From an uncultured Eubacteriales bacterium (GTDB lineage Bacteria > Bacillota > Clostridia > Christensenellales > UBA1242), in NCBI GenBank assembly GCA_900557655.1, contig USTX01000031.1:1-7303 (forward strand): a stretch of DNA of 7,303 nucleotides, read 5' to 3'. Shown piece after piece: positions 1 to 5,191 of the stretch (within the stretch, counting starts at the first letter, position 1; every line of letters begins with the position of its first letter). The position numbers were made by a program, and so were the translations under genes. The notes beneath the pieces are model-generated. The model saw only the letters and a list, made by a program, of their open reading frames with translations, was not told the origin of the DNA and ran no database searches.

Positions 1-789
1 CGCATTAAACGGATAGTCAAATGTACAGTCTTCAAGCGCGCATTTAACGTCAACCGCGGTGTTAATTGTGGCCAGTTTCTGTGAAAGATAGGCCATTTCT
101 TTGCTTTCTTTAAGCCTTTCGCCAAGTTTGCCCGCAATCTCGTCAACGTGCGCGTACACGTTATCAAGCGACCCGTATTTTTCAATAAGCATCGTAGCCG
201 TTTTTGGCCCAACACCCGCAACACCGGGGATATTATCGGCCGTATCCCCTTGCAGCGCTTTCAGGTCAACCACCTGCCACGGCTCAACACCATACTCTTT
301 TTTAAGGTTTTTATCGGTCATCAAAATAAATTCGCTTACGCCCTTGCGCATAAAACAAACGCTGGTCGACCCGTCAACAAGCTGAAAGCTATCTCTATCC
401 CCCGTCACAATAACCGTTGGCACGTCAAACCTTTTGGCAATCGTGGCTATGATATCATCGGCTTCAAGTCCCTCTTTTTCAAGCATTTTTATACCCATCG
501 CACTAAGCATCTCTTTAAGCCCCGCGATTTGACTGGCCAGTTCCGCAGGCATCGGCGCACGCGTCGCCTTGTAAGCCGAAAAAATTTCGTTTCTAAACGT
601 GTGCTTAGAAACGTCAAACGCAACAACGATGTGCGTAGGTTTCATCTCGGTTATAATCTTAATGATAGAGTTCGCAAAGCCGTATATCGCGTTAGAATAC
701 TCGCCGTTTATATTCGTCAAAAGAGGCAGTGCATAAAACGAGCGATAAAACACGCTGTTGCCATCAATTATAATAAGTTTTTTATCCAA
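1..789 (-). CDS. polA: DNA polymerase I, 5'-3' exonuclease domain (partial)
   Basis: This is the N-terminal 263 codons of a PolA-type 5'-3' exonuclease; the reading frame is open to the left edge, so the C-terminus is outside the window. The family removes RNA primers and flaps during Okazaki-fragment maturation and repair. Motifs visible in order are LIIIDGNSVFYRSF (residues 5-18, first metal-binding Asp), HIVVAFDVSKHTFRNE (53-68), YKATRAPMP (74-82), GLEADDIIATIAKRF (107-121), VTGDRDSFQLV (128-138) and the helix-hairpin-helix GDTADNIPGVAGVGPKTA (181-198). The start is TTG at 789-787, because AGGAGAG lies 6 nt upstream and the protein begins DKKLIIIDG as the family does; the nearby ATG is out of frame. 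It is the last visible gene of the tmk operon, 27 nt after the membrane-protein stop. It could be a stand-alone exonuclease, since the polymerase domain is not visible. Confidence 0.93.
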   Translation of the reverse strand, partial: MDKKLIIIDGNSVFYRSFYALPLLTNINGEYSNAIYGFANSIIKIITEMKPTHIVVAFDVSKHTFRNEIFSAYKATRAPMPAELASQIAGLKEMLSAMGIKMLEKEGLEADDIIATIAKRFDVPTVIVTGDRDSFQLVDGSTSVCFMRKGVSEFILMTDKNLKKEYGVEPWQVVDLKALQGDTADNIPGVAGVGPKTATMLIEKYGSLDNVYAHVDEIAGKLGERLKESKEMAYLSQKLATINTAVDVKCALEDCTFDYPFNA

Positions 790-816
790 ATTTCTCTCCT
801 CATTTTGCAATATACT

Positions 817-1434
817 TTAATTTAGCGCGTCATACTTTTTGCTTTCATTTTTATTTAAAACCGCCGTAACAATTGCGTTAACAACCATCAGCGAAGCCAC
901 GATTGGCAAAACGACGCACGAATACCCAACACCAAAAAGCGCTTTAAGCCCCTCTGGCAGCGCGCCACACAGCCCCGCAACGCAGATTGAAACACCAATA
1001 CTAAGCGCCAAAAACGCGGCTTTTAAAATAATATTAAGTCTATCAACCCGCGACTTATAGAAACTAAACATTCTTAAAACGTCAATCGAAAGCGACGCTA
1101 AGGCCAAAATAAACGTGCAAATAAGCAGGCTTGCAAGCGCAAGCGTCCAATTTTCGCTTGCACTGGTGCGGTGATTGCGCTCATTTGAAACAAAAATGTT
1201 AGCAATGTATTCGCTTGTGTCAGTTTTGCCCACGTCAACAAGTTGGCTGGTAGACGCGTCAAGACTGGCCGAATTCATCGACGCCGCCCGCAGATAATCA
1301 TACGCGCCCGCGTTTACCTTTTTATTGCGCAGGTTAGAAGAAATCAACCCTAAAAACCCCGCCGTGAAAACAATCACACACAGCGCAATGCCAACTATTG
1401 ATGGCAGCAAATTCTTTTTAAAATCACCTTTCAT
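817..1434 (-). CDS. Four-helix membrane protein of unknown function
   Basis: I do not recognise this 205-residue protein. It has a short basic N-terminus (MKGDFKKN), then a membrane segment at about residues 10-32. A polar stretch of about 60 residues follows, rich in Ser, Asn and Thr and probably outside the cell. Three more hydrophobic segments lie at about 96-118, 136-158 and 164-190, and the tail is charged (NKNESKKYDALN). A basic loop (YKSRVDRLN, about 127-135) between segments 2 and 3 supports an inside location for both termini. It sits 28 nt after tmk and 27 nt before polA, so all three are probably co-transcribed. The ribosome binding site is poor (a GGGGCGAAAG stretch before the ATG), unlike its neighbours. 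No enzyme motif is visible, and no function can be inferred beyond membrane location. Confidence 0.82.
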   Translation of the reverse strand: MKGDFKKNLLPSIVGIALCVIVFTAGFLGLISSNLRNKKVNAGAYDYLRAASMNSASLDASTSQLVDVGKTDTSEYIANIFVSNERNHRTSASENWTLALASLLICTFILALASLSIDVLRMFSFYKSRVDRLNIILKAAFLALSIGVSICVAGLCGALPEGLKALFGVGYSCVVLPIVASLMVVNAIVTAVLNKNESKKYDALN

Positions 1435-1462
1435 TATTACTTTCGCCCCGACAAATTATTCC

Positions 1463-2143
1463 TTACTTTTGGGTTAAAACCAACTTTTCAACTTCACAAA
1501 ACACGTCGTCCGCAATTTTTTCACGCGACTTAATGACGCCGTTTTCTTCACACGTAATCTGCGTCCACTTAAACTTTTTAGCAAAATATTTGCCCGTGTC
1601 ATACGCCGTTTTAAGGTGGTGCGCGTCGGCCTCGTGAATGTCTTTTTTAGTGCCCGCCTTTAACTCCGCCCTAGACGCCGCAAGTTTTTGGCTTATTTCA
1701 AACGGAAGGTCAAGAAACAAAACAAGGTCAGGCTTAGGCAGTTTAAGCGTTTCATACTCCGTTTTGTGCAGCCACTTAGCAAACCTATCTCGCGCCGCGC
1801 CGCTCAGTTTCGCGCCCTGATGAATAACGTTAGACTCAACGTATCTGTCCAAAACAATGATGGTTTCGGGCTCGATAGACTTAACCAGTTGCGTCATCGT
1901 ACAAAGCCTGTCAACCATAAACAGCGCCGACGACTGATACGCATCAAACTCCTCAGGCGTGTCACAAAGCTCGCCGCCCAAATACATCTTAACGGGCGCA
2001 CTTGAAGCGCTTGCATAATTCGGGAAAGACAAACTTACAACCTTTCTTCCCTCACGTTCAAGCCGCTCTTTAAGCATCTTCGCCTGCGTCTGCTTGCCCG
2101 AGCCGTCAGTACCCTCAATAACAATCAACTTAAACTTTTTCAT
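1463..2143 (-). CDS. tmk: Thymidylate kinase (dTMP kinase)
   Basis: This 226-residue protein phosphorylates dTMP to dTDP using ATP in the cytosol, a required step for dTTP supply. The P-loop is EGTDGSGKQTQ (residues 10-20), followed by the substrate-site segment SFPNYAS (39-45), the conserved LDRYVESN (98-105) and the strand VLFLDLP (141-147). The lid region with basic residues is at about 155-172. Length is close to the usual 205-225. Gln18 occupies the Ser/Thr position of Walker A, with Thr at the next position; I recall this variant in a subgroup of Clostridia Tmk proteins, but have not checked it. The ATG at 2143 is supported by a GGTGAGGGG ribosome binding site about 4 nt upstream. It is the first gene of a tmk, membrane protein, polA operon read from the promoter at 2253-2280, with a 5' untranslated region of about 100 nt. 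Identity is secure; exact nucleotide preference is not. Confidence 0.93.
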   Translation of the reverse strand: MKKFKLIVIEGTDGSGKQTQAKMLKERLEREGRKVVSLSFPNYASASSAPVKMYLGGELCDTPEEFDAYQSSALFMVDRLCTMTQLVKSIEPETIIVLDRYVESNVIHQGAKLSGAARDRFAKWLHKTEYETLKLPKPDLVLFLDLPFEISQKLAASRAELKAGTKKDIHEADAHHLKTAYDTGKYFAKKFKWTQITCEENGVIKSREKIADDVFCEVEKLVLTQK

Positions 2144-2252
2144 ACGCCCCTCACCTTATCAAACTCTTTAACCGCCCCAGCAGTTTCTTTTACACAACAT
2201 TGTCAAAAAGCCCTTTTCGCCCAATCGCTACTTTTGTCATTTTATCAAAATA

Positions 2253-2280
2253 ATTATACCCCAAACCGCTAATTTTTCAA
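2253..2280 (-). promoter_or_regulatory. Promoter of the tmk operon
   Basis: On the minus strand TTGAAA (2280-2275) and TATAAT (2258-2253) are separated by 16 nt, a near-consensus sigma-A promoter. It points toward tmk, with predicted transcript start near 2247, giving an untranslated leader of about 100 nt in which I see no convincing regulatory structure. It is back to back with the plus-strand promoter at 2332-2360, about 50 nt of A/T-rich DNA apart. Confidence 0.7.
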
Positions 2281-2331
2281 ACTATTTTCCCGCTATCCCT
2301 CAATATATTTTTTGATTTTTCTCAAAATCCC

Positions 2332-2360
2332 TTGCAAATCCCCTAACTTTGTGTTACACT
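2332..2360 (+). promoter_or_regulatory. Promoter of the plus-strand RNA / tRNA-Leu unit
   Basis: TTGCAA (2332-2337) and TACACT (2355-2360) are spaced by exactly 17 nt, giving a good sigma-A-type promoter on the plus strand. The predicted transcript start is near 2367. No ribosome binding site with a plausible reading frame follows; instead the downstream DNA is dense in stable hairpins and ends in a tRNA, so this promoter most likely drives non-coding RNA. Confidence 0.65.
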
Positions 2361-2366
2361 ATTCCT

Positions 2367-2740
2367 GCTGAATAACTTTGCGAATAAACTACCGAGCGAA
2401 CGTGCTTACCAATTAAAAGTTAGGCCGCTTTAATCCACGCGCAAGCGTGCTCGCCAAAAATTTTAGTATAAAATTTGCAGGCGAAGAGGAGCAATCAAGC
2501 GATAACTAAGGCCACACTTACGTTAGTAAGGCTGGCCAATAAATGAGCTTGCATTGCGACGAGCCGAAATGGCGGAATGGACGCAGAGCCAAGCGCGTGC
2601 AGTGCACGATTCAGCGCGGCGGAGCGTCTTGCATAAATGCGGGAGCTTGCCATAAGCAAGAGCGACCCCATTTTGCAAGAGGAATGACCGAAAGGGCTGC
2701 CAAAACAGCAACCTGCACGGCCAAGATGTAAACTTAATAT
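2367..2740 (+). ncRNA. Structured non-coding RNA, family unassigned
   Basis: The stretch folds repeatedly by eye. Hairpin 1 is CACGC/GCGTG with a GCAA tetraloop (2436-2449). Hairpin 2 is TCGCC/GGCGA (2451-2455/2480-2484) enclosing AAATTTTA/TAAAATTT (2458-2465/2469-2476). Hairpin 3 is GGCCA/TGGCC (2510-2514/2533-2537) enclosing CTTAC/GTAAG with loop GTTA. Hairpin 4 is long: GACGC/GCGTC (2580-2584/2624-2628), GCC/GGC, GCG/CGC and CGTGC/GCACG (2596-2600/2604-2608). Hairpin 5 is CTTGC/GCAAG (2646-2650/2656-2660), and GCTG/CAGC closes 2696-2709. It has a good promoter and no plausible protein frame. It lacks the hallmarks I know for RNase P, tmRNA, SRP or T-box RNAs. The part at about 2510-2705 has the size and feel of the raiA-motif RNA of Bacillota, but that is a guess. 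The ends are approximate; the 3' end could be made by processing at the tRNA. Confidence 0.6.
2563..2580 (+). repeat. Exact 18-nt copy of the tRNA-Leu 5' end
   Basis: GCCGAAATGGCGGAATGG here is identical to the first 18 nt of the tRNA-Leu at 2749-2766, which covers the 5' acceptor strand and the start of the D arm. The match stops abruptly, and the matching 3' acceptor strand is not found nearby, so this is not a second intact tRNA. It lies inside the structured RNA, immediately before its longest hairpin. Confidence 0.85.
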
Positions 2741-2748
2741 TATTCCGT

Positions 2749-2834
2749 GCCGAAATGGCGGAATGGCAGACGCACACGACTCAAAATCGTGCGAGGGAAA
2801 CTTCATGCGGGTTCAAGTCCCGCTTTCGGCACCA
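2749..2834 (+). tRNA. tRNA-Leu(CAA)
   Basis: A complete class II tRNA of 86 nt including an encoded CCA end. The acceptor stem is GCCGAAA (2749-2755) with TTTCGGC (2824-2830), followed by A2831 and CCA (2832-2834). The D stem is GCG/CGC (2758-2760/2771-2773). The anticodon stem is CACGA/TCGTG (2775-2779/2787-2791) with loop CTCAAAA, giving anticodon CAA (2782-2784) for the UUG codon. A long variable arm (about 2792-2806) is typical of Leu. The T stem is GCGGG/CCCGC (2807-2811/2819-2823) with loop TTCAAGT. It probably shares a transcript with the upstream structured RNA and ends at the terminator 7 nt downstream. Confidence 0.97.
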
Positions 2835-2840
2835 AAAGTA

Positions 2841-2875
2841 AAAGACATTCAAAACTTGATTTGAATGTCTTTTTT
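2841..2875 (+). terminator. Intrinsic terminator after tRNA-Leu
   Basis: A perfect 13-bp stem, AAAGACATTCAAA (2841-2853) with TTTGAATGTCTTT (2860-2872), loop ACTTGA, runs into a T tract on the plus strand. It ends the RNA/tRNA unit. The minus-strand gene at 2878-3384 stops only 3 nt beyond the T tract, so the same stem may also stop that transcript from the other side, though the T run in that direction is interrupted. Confidence 0.85.
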
Positions 2876-2877
2876 GT

Positions 2878-3384
2878 TTATATTGATTTTCCTTCGGTTT
2901 GTAAAGATTTGTCGCCAGTTAAGATAAAATCTTTTTCTACGTTTAGGTCGGCCTTCCAGACAATTTTATCTGCATCGTCGGTGTTAAAAATATACACAGT
3001 GGGCTTCCCGTTTGACGCAACAAGAGAAACCGTTTTTGTTAAATCCCCTTTTGCATTCAATGTTGCGTCTGGGATATCAAGATGGATAATCGATTTCAAC
3101 ATCTCGTTTATTTTGCTGTGACAAGTATAACGCTCATTTACCCTACATCTTGTTGACTGTTCAAATTTGCCATTTTTGTTATACTCAGCCTCAATCATCG
3201 GCGTTAATTTAAGATACAACGCCCGCCAATGCTCTTCGCCCAAACAATCAAAGAATTGGGTAAACTCAACCCCTTCGTCAGTGCTATATCCAACTTTGAT
3301 TACATCTTCAACAAACCCCTTCATTCGCATTATCCACCAATGCGACACGTATTGAAACGGCGTTAATTCAATCTTATTTTCCAT
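2878..3384 (-). CDS. Hypothetical soluble protein (168 aa)
   Basis: I do not recognise this protein. The best start is ATG at 3384 (MENKIELTPFQ), because AGGGG lies 5 nt upstream. The frame also has an ATG 18 nt earlier (MYAGVF), but that start lacks a ribosome binding site. There is no signal peptide or membrane segment. The N-terminal two thirds looks helical and aromatic-rich (FQYVSHWWIMRM, residues 10-21), with three cysteines (DCLG, RCR, YTCH). The C-terminal part is strand-like (TVYIFNTDDADKIVWKADL) and ends in a polar tail. It lies 56 nt after the gene at 3441-3863 with no clear promoter between, so the two are probably one operon. The coding call rests on the open frame, the start context and the neighbour; function is unknown. 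Confidence 0.72.
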   Translation of the reverse strand: MENKIELTPFQYVSHWWIMRMKGFVEDVIKVGYSTDEGVEFTQFFDCLGEEHWRALYLKLTPMIEAEYNKNGKFEQSTRCRVNERYTCHSKINEMLKSIIHLDIPDATLNAKGDLTKTVSLVASNGKPTVYIFNTDDADKIVWKADLNVEKDFILTGDKSLQTEGKSI

Positions 3385-3440
3385 AAAAACCCCTGCATAC
3401 ATATTTGGCTATTTCAACCTAACTCCACAAAGCGCGCACC

Positions 3441-3863
3441 CTACTCTTGCTCGATTTTAAGGGATGCCGTGTTGGTGGCCTTGTCAACAGTAATAAAGCC
3501 AACCAAGTTGCTTTTGTATTGCGTTCTGTTAGTTTTGCGAGCGGCGGGCTTTATATGCATTTCGTAATACACCGACCCATCGTCTTGAATACTAAACTTT
3601 TCGCGACCAATCTGGTCAACAAGGCGATAAACCCCGTCAAGCACTTCTTTTGACTTTTTCATCAAAAACTCGGCCGTCTCTTTTTTAGGATCCATATCGC
3701 GGTACTCTTTAAGCGCCACGCACTCGGGCGTTTTATACACCCAACGCTCATCCGTGTCATCAACATAGTTGATAATCGCAAGGCCACTGTTAAAAAGCAC
3801 CTTCTCTCTTTTTTGAAACTCGTCAAACTGCGCTCTATCCGCCCACTTTTCATTCAATTCCAT
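3441..3863 (-). CDS. Hypothetical soluble protein (140 aa)
   Basis: Unrecognised. The start is ATG at 3863 (MELNEKWADRAQ), preceded 6 nt upstream by an excellent AAAGGAGGGG site. The frame can be read back to 3923, but those extra 20 codons run over the promoter and should not be annotated. The N-terminal part is charged and probably helical (ADRAQFDEFQKREKVLF, then KKETAEFLMKKSKEVLDGVYRLVDQIG). The last 45 residues look like beta strands (DGSVYYEMHIKP, NLVGFITVDK, TASLKIEQE). There are no membrane segments or catalytic motifs. It is the first gene of a two-gene unit with its own promoter (3895-3923), placed just downstream of asnA. It shares a helical front and strand-like back with the following gene, but I see no convincing sequence similarity. 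Confidence 0.75.
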   Translation of the reverse strand: MELNEKWADRAQFDEFQKREKVLFNSGLAIINYVDDTDERWVYKTPECVALKEYRDMDPKKETAEFLMKKSKEVLDGVYRLVDQIGREKFSIQDDGSVYYEMHIKPAARKTNRTQYKSNLVGFITVDKATNTASLKIEQE

Positions 3864-3894
3864 ACAAAACCCCTCCTTTGCAATTGTTAATCTA

Positions 3895-3923
3895 AATATA
3901 TCCAAGCCGCCCCTCTCTGTCAA
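3895..3923 (-). promoter_or_regulatory. Promoter of the two hypothetical genes
   Basis: On the minus strand TTGACA (3923-3918), a 17-nt spacer and TATATT (3900-3895) form a near-perfect sigma-A promoter, with transcript start predicted near 3888. It begins 13 nt past the asnA stop codon. I see no terminator between asnA and this promoter, so asnA transcripts may read through as well. Confidence 0.75.
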
Positions 3924-3935
3924 TCAATTTTTTAT

Positions 3936-4931
3936 TTATAGCAAATCTATATCAAACTCGGCGCACATTTTACGTGTTTCTTCGTCCCAATAACTAGCCT
4001 GTACTTCACCAATATGCGCACGCTTTAATAAATACTGACAAAGCCTGCTTTGGCCAATTCCGCCACCGATTGAAAGTGGTAACGTTTCATCAATAATGCC
4101 CTTATGGTAGGCGTATTCAAGTCTATCCTCTGCCTCAGCCTTTTTAAGTTGCATTAAAATAGCCTTTTTGTCAACACGAATACCCATACTTGAAAGTTCA
4201 AGCGCACAATCAAGAACCTCGTGATACACCAAAAGGTCGCCATCAAGTTGCCAGTCGTCATAGTCTGGCGCGCGTAAATCATGCGGCTCACCGCTTGAAA
4301 GAATGTCGCCAATCTGGGTAATAAATACTGTTTTAAAGCGCTTGGTTATCTCATACTCTCGCTGTTTGGCGCTTAAAGTTGGATACATCTTTAATAGTTC
4401 TTCGCTTGAAATAAAATATACTTGTTTCTCAATTTCTGGCACATCGATACCTTGCTGTTTTAGTGTCTTGGCAGTTTCAAAAATCGCATCAACAATTTTT
4501 TGCACTGTTTCTTTGAGATATTTTAAAGTTCTATCCGTTCTTAAAATTGCTTTTTCCCAATCCCATTGGTCAACGAAAATAGAATGCGTCGCGTCAACCT
4601 TGTCATCTCGTCTTATTGCGTGCATATCCGTATAAAGCCCAGTATGAGGCTTGAAACCATATTTTAAAAGTGCAAATCTTTTCCATTTTGCAAGTGACTG
4701 CACGATTTCAAGAACAGCCCCATCTTTTTTTATGTCGAAAGAAACTGGCCTTTCAACCCCACTTAAATCATCTTGCAATCCAGACTCACGCGTTACCACC
4801 ATTGGTGCGCTAACTCGCGAAAGTTCAAGGGCTGACGCCAACCTCTTTTCAAATTCATCTTTAATAAGCTTAATTGCTTTTTGTTTTTCTTGTGCCTGCA
4901 TAGGCATATATTTTTCTTTTATAAATTTCAT
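3936..4931 (-). CDS. asnA: Aspartate-ammonia ligase (asparagine synthetase A)
   Basis: AsnA makes asparagine from aspartate, ammonia and ATP, releasing AMP and pyrophosphate; it has a class II aminoacyl-tRNA-synthetase-like fold. The 331 residues match the usual length of about 330. Family motifs include SGLQDDLSGVERPVSF, QSLAKWKRFAL, HSIFVDQWDWE, DLRAPDYDDW, ELSSMGIRVD and the ATP-site motif IGGGIGQSRL near the C-terminus. The ATG at 4931 has AAGGAG with 9-nt spacing (4941-4946). Strikingly, the protein contains no asparagine at all. Two positions where Escherichia coli AsnA has Asn (QDNLSG and LNGD, from memory) are Asp here (QDDLSG, LDGD). Transcription starts at the promoter 5251-5278 and passes two Asn-rich leader peptides, an intrinsic terminator and a hairpin that can mask the ribosome binding site, so expression is probably tuned by asparagine supply. 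Confidence 0.96.
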   Translation of the reverse strand: MKFIKEKYMPMQAQEKQKAIKLIKDEFEKRLASALELSRVSAPMVVTRESGLQDDLSGVERPVSFDIKKDGAVLEIVQSLAKWKRFALLKYGFKPHTGLYTDMHAIRRDDKVDATHSIFVDQWDWEKAILRTDRTLKYLKETVQKIVDAIFETAKTLKQQGIDVPEIEKQVYFISSEELLKMYPTLSAKQREYEITKRFKTVFITQIGDILSSGEPHDLRAPDYDDWQLDGDLLVYHEVLDCALELSSMGIRVDKKAILMQLKKAEAEDRLEYAYHKGIIDETLPLSIGGGIGQSRLCQYLLKRAHIGEVQASYWDEETRKMCAEFDIDLL

Positions 4932-4940
4932 TTTTTTAAT

Positions 4941-5013
4941 CTCCTTAAATGTAAAAATTTAGGGCAAAAATTTTAAGCATTTAAGAAGACTGCCCTTTAT
5001 CCTCTTAAATGCT
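4941..5013 (-). promoter_or_regulatory. Candidate translation attenuator of asnA
   Basis: In the minus-strand RNA an 11-bp perfect hairpin pairs 5013-5003 with 4986-4976 (16-nt loop). Its 5' arm lies within the last codons of leader peptide 2. Its 3' arm also contains CTTAAATG (4985-4978), which can instead pair over 8 bp with CATTTAAG (4951-4944), whose last three bases are the AAG of the asnA ribosome binding site. The two pairings exclude each other. By ribosome-footprint reasoning (inference), stalling at Asn12-Asn13 leaves the first hairpin free and the site open. A ribosome reaching the stop codon would cover the first arm and allow masking. Confidence 0.6.
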
Positions 5014-5062
5014 GGCGATTGCCATTATTATCTGCTTCGCCCGCTACGGCATTCGTTAGCAT
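4997..5062 (-). CDS. Asn-rich leader peptide 2 of asnA (21 aa)
   Basis: A 21-codon frame begins with ATG at 5062-5060 and ends with TAA at 4999-4997. It has a textbook ribosome binding site AAGGAGG (5072-5078) at 9-nt spacing, as strong as that of asnA itself. The peptide starts MLTNAVAGEADNNGN and has Asn at residues 4, 12, 13 and 15. It lies between the intrinsic terminator (5090-5125) and asnA, so it is transcribed only when the terminator is bypassed. Its final codons (Gln17 to Arg20) form one arm of a hairpin that competes with masking of the asnA ribosome binding site. I infer a cis-acting role as an asparagine sensor by ribosome stalling rather than a function for the peptide product. 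Confidence 0.72.
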   Translation of the reverse strand: MLTNAVAGEADNNGNRQHLRG

Positions 5063-5089
5063 ATTAAAATTCCTCCTTTTTATTTTTAT

Positions 5090-5125
5090 AAAGAAAAACA
5101 CCTTCCTGCGGTTTCAGGAAGGTGT
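5090..5125 (-). terminator. Intrinsic terminator (attenuator) in the asnA leader
   Basis: On the minus strand a perfect 11-bp GC-containing stem, ACACCTTCCTG (5125-5115) with CAGGAAGGTGT (5108-5098), loop AAACCG, is followed directly by a T-rich run. It begins 21 nt after the stop of leader peptide 1 and lies between the promoter and asnA. Unless bypassed, it would stop asnA transcription, which is the expected place for an attenuator. Confidence 0.88.
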
Positions 5126-5191
5126 AATCATCAAAAATTTAAAAAATTACAACAACGAAAAGAAACCCACAGTTTGTGCGTTTAAAGTTTC
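5107..5191 (-). promoter_or_regulatory. Alternative pairings for transcription attenuation
   Basis: Region 1 is GAAAC (5191-5187) in codons 11-12 of leader 1. Region 2 is TGTGGGTTTC (5171-5162) in codons 17-20. Region 3 is GAAACCGCA (5115-5107), which spans the last base of the terminator 5' arm, its loop and two bases of its 3' arm. Regions 1 and 2 pair (GAAAC/GTTTC plus CACA/TGTG). Region 2 can instead pair with region 3 (GGTTTC/GAAACC plus TGT/GCA with one wobble, across a bulged G), which would break the terminator. This matches the 1:2 versus 2:3 logic of amino-acid attenuators. Confidence 0.6.

Noticed and set aside
148..825. Long plus-strand open frame (225 codons) opposite polA
   Set aside because: The minus strand encodes unmistakable PolA exonuclease motifs through this whole stretch; the plus frame is rich in Arg, Asn and His as an antisense shadow.
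2190..2240. 16-residue minus-strand frame in the tmk untranslated leader, considered as a leader peptide
   Set aside because: It has no ribosome binding site, no run of one amino acid, and no terminator or alternative hairpin after it.
2563..2648. Second, intact tRNA-Leu gene
   Set aside because: Only the first 18 nt match; there is no 3' acceptor strand, anticodon arm or T arm, and the following sequence forms a different long hairpin.
2735..2740. TAATAT as a -10 box for a promoter dedicated to tRNA-Leu
   Set aside because: No good -35 lies 16-18 nt upstream (CCTGCA at best), and transcription would begin almost on the first tRNA base.
2495..2806. 103-residue minus-strand open frame across the structured RNA and tRNA
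   Set aside because: It overlaps a clear tRNA and the folded RNA on the other strand and has no suitable ribosome binding site. Its apparent internal repeat comes from the 18-nt tRNA copy.
3864..3923. 20-codon N-terminal extension of the 140-residue hypothetical protein
   Set aside because: It would start inside the TTGACA of the promoter and run through the -10; the downstream ATG at 3863 has an excellent ribosome binding site.
4961..4996. AGGGCA/TGCCCT pairing followed by AAATTTTT as a second terminator before asnA
   Set aside because: The stem is only 6 bp with a 24-nt loop and would form pseudoknots with both proposed attenuator pairings. It could matter, but it is too weak to annotate.
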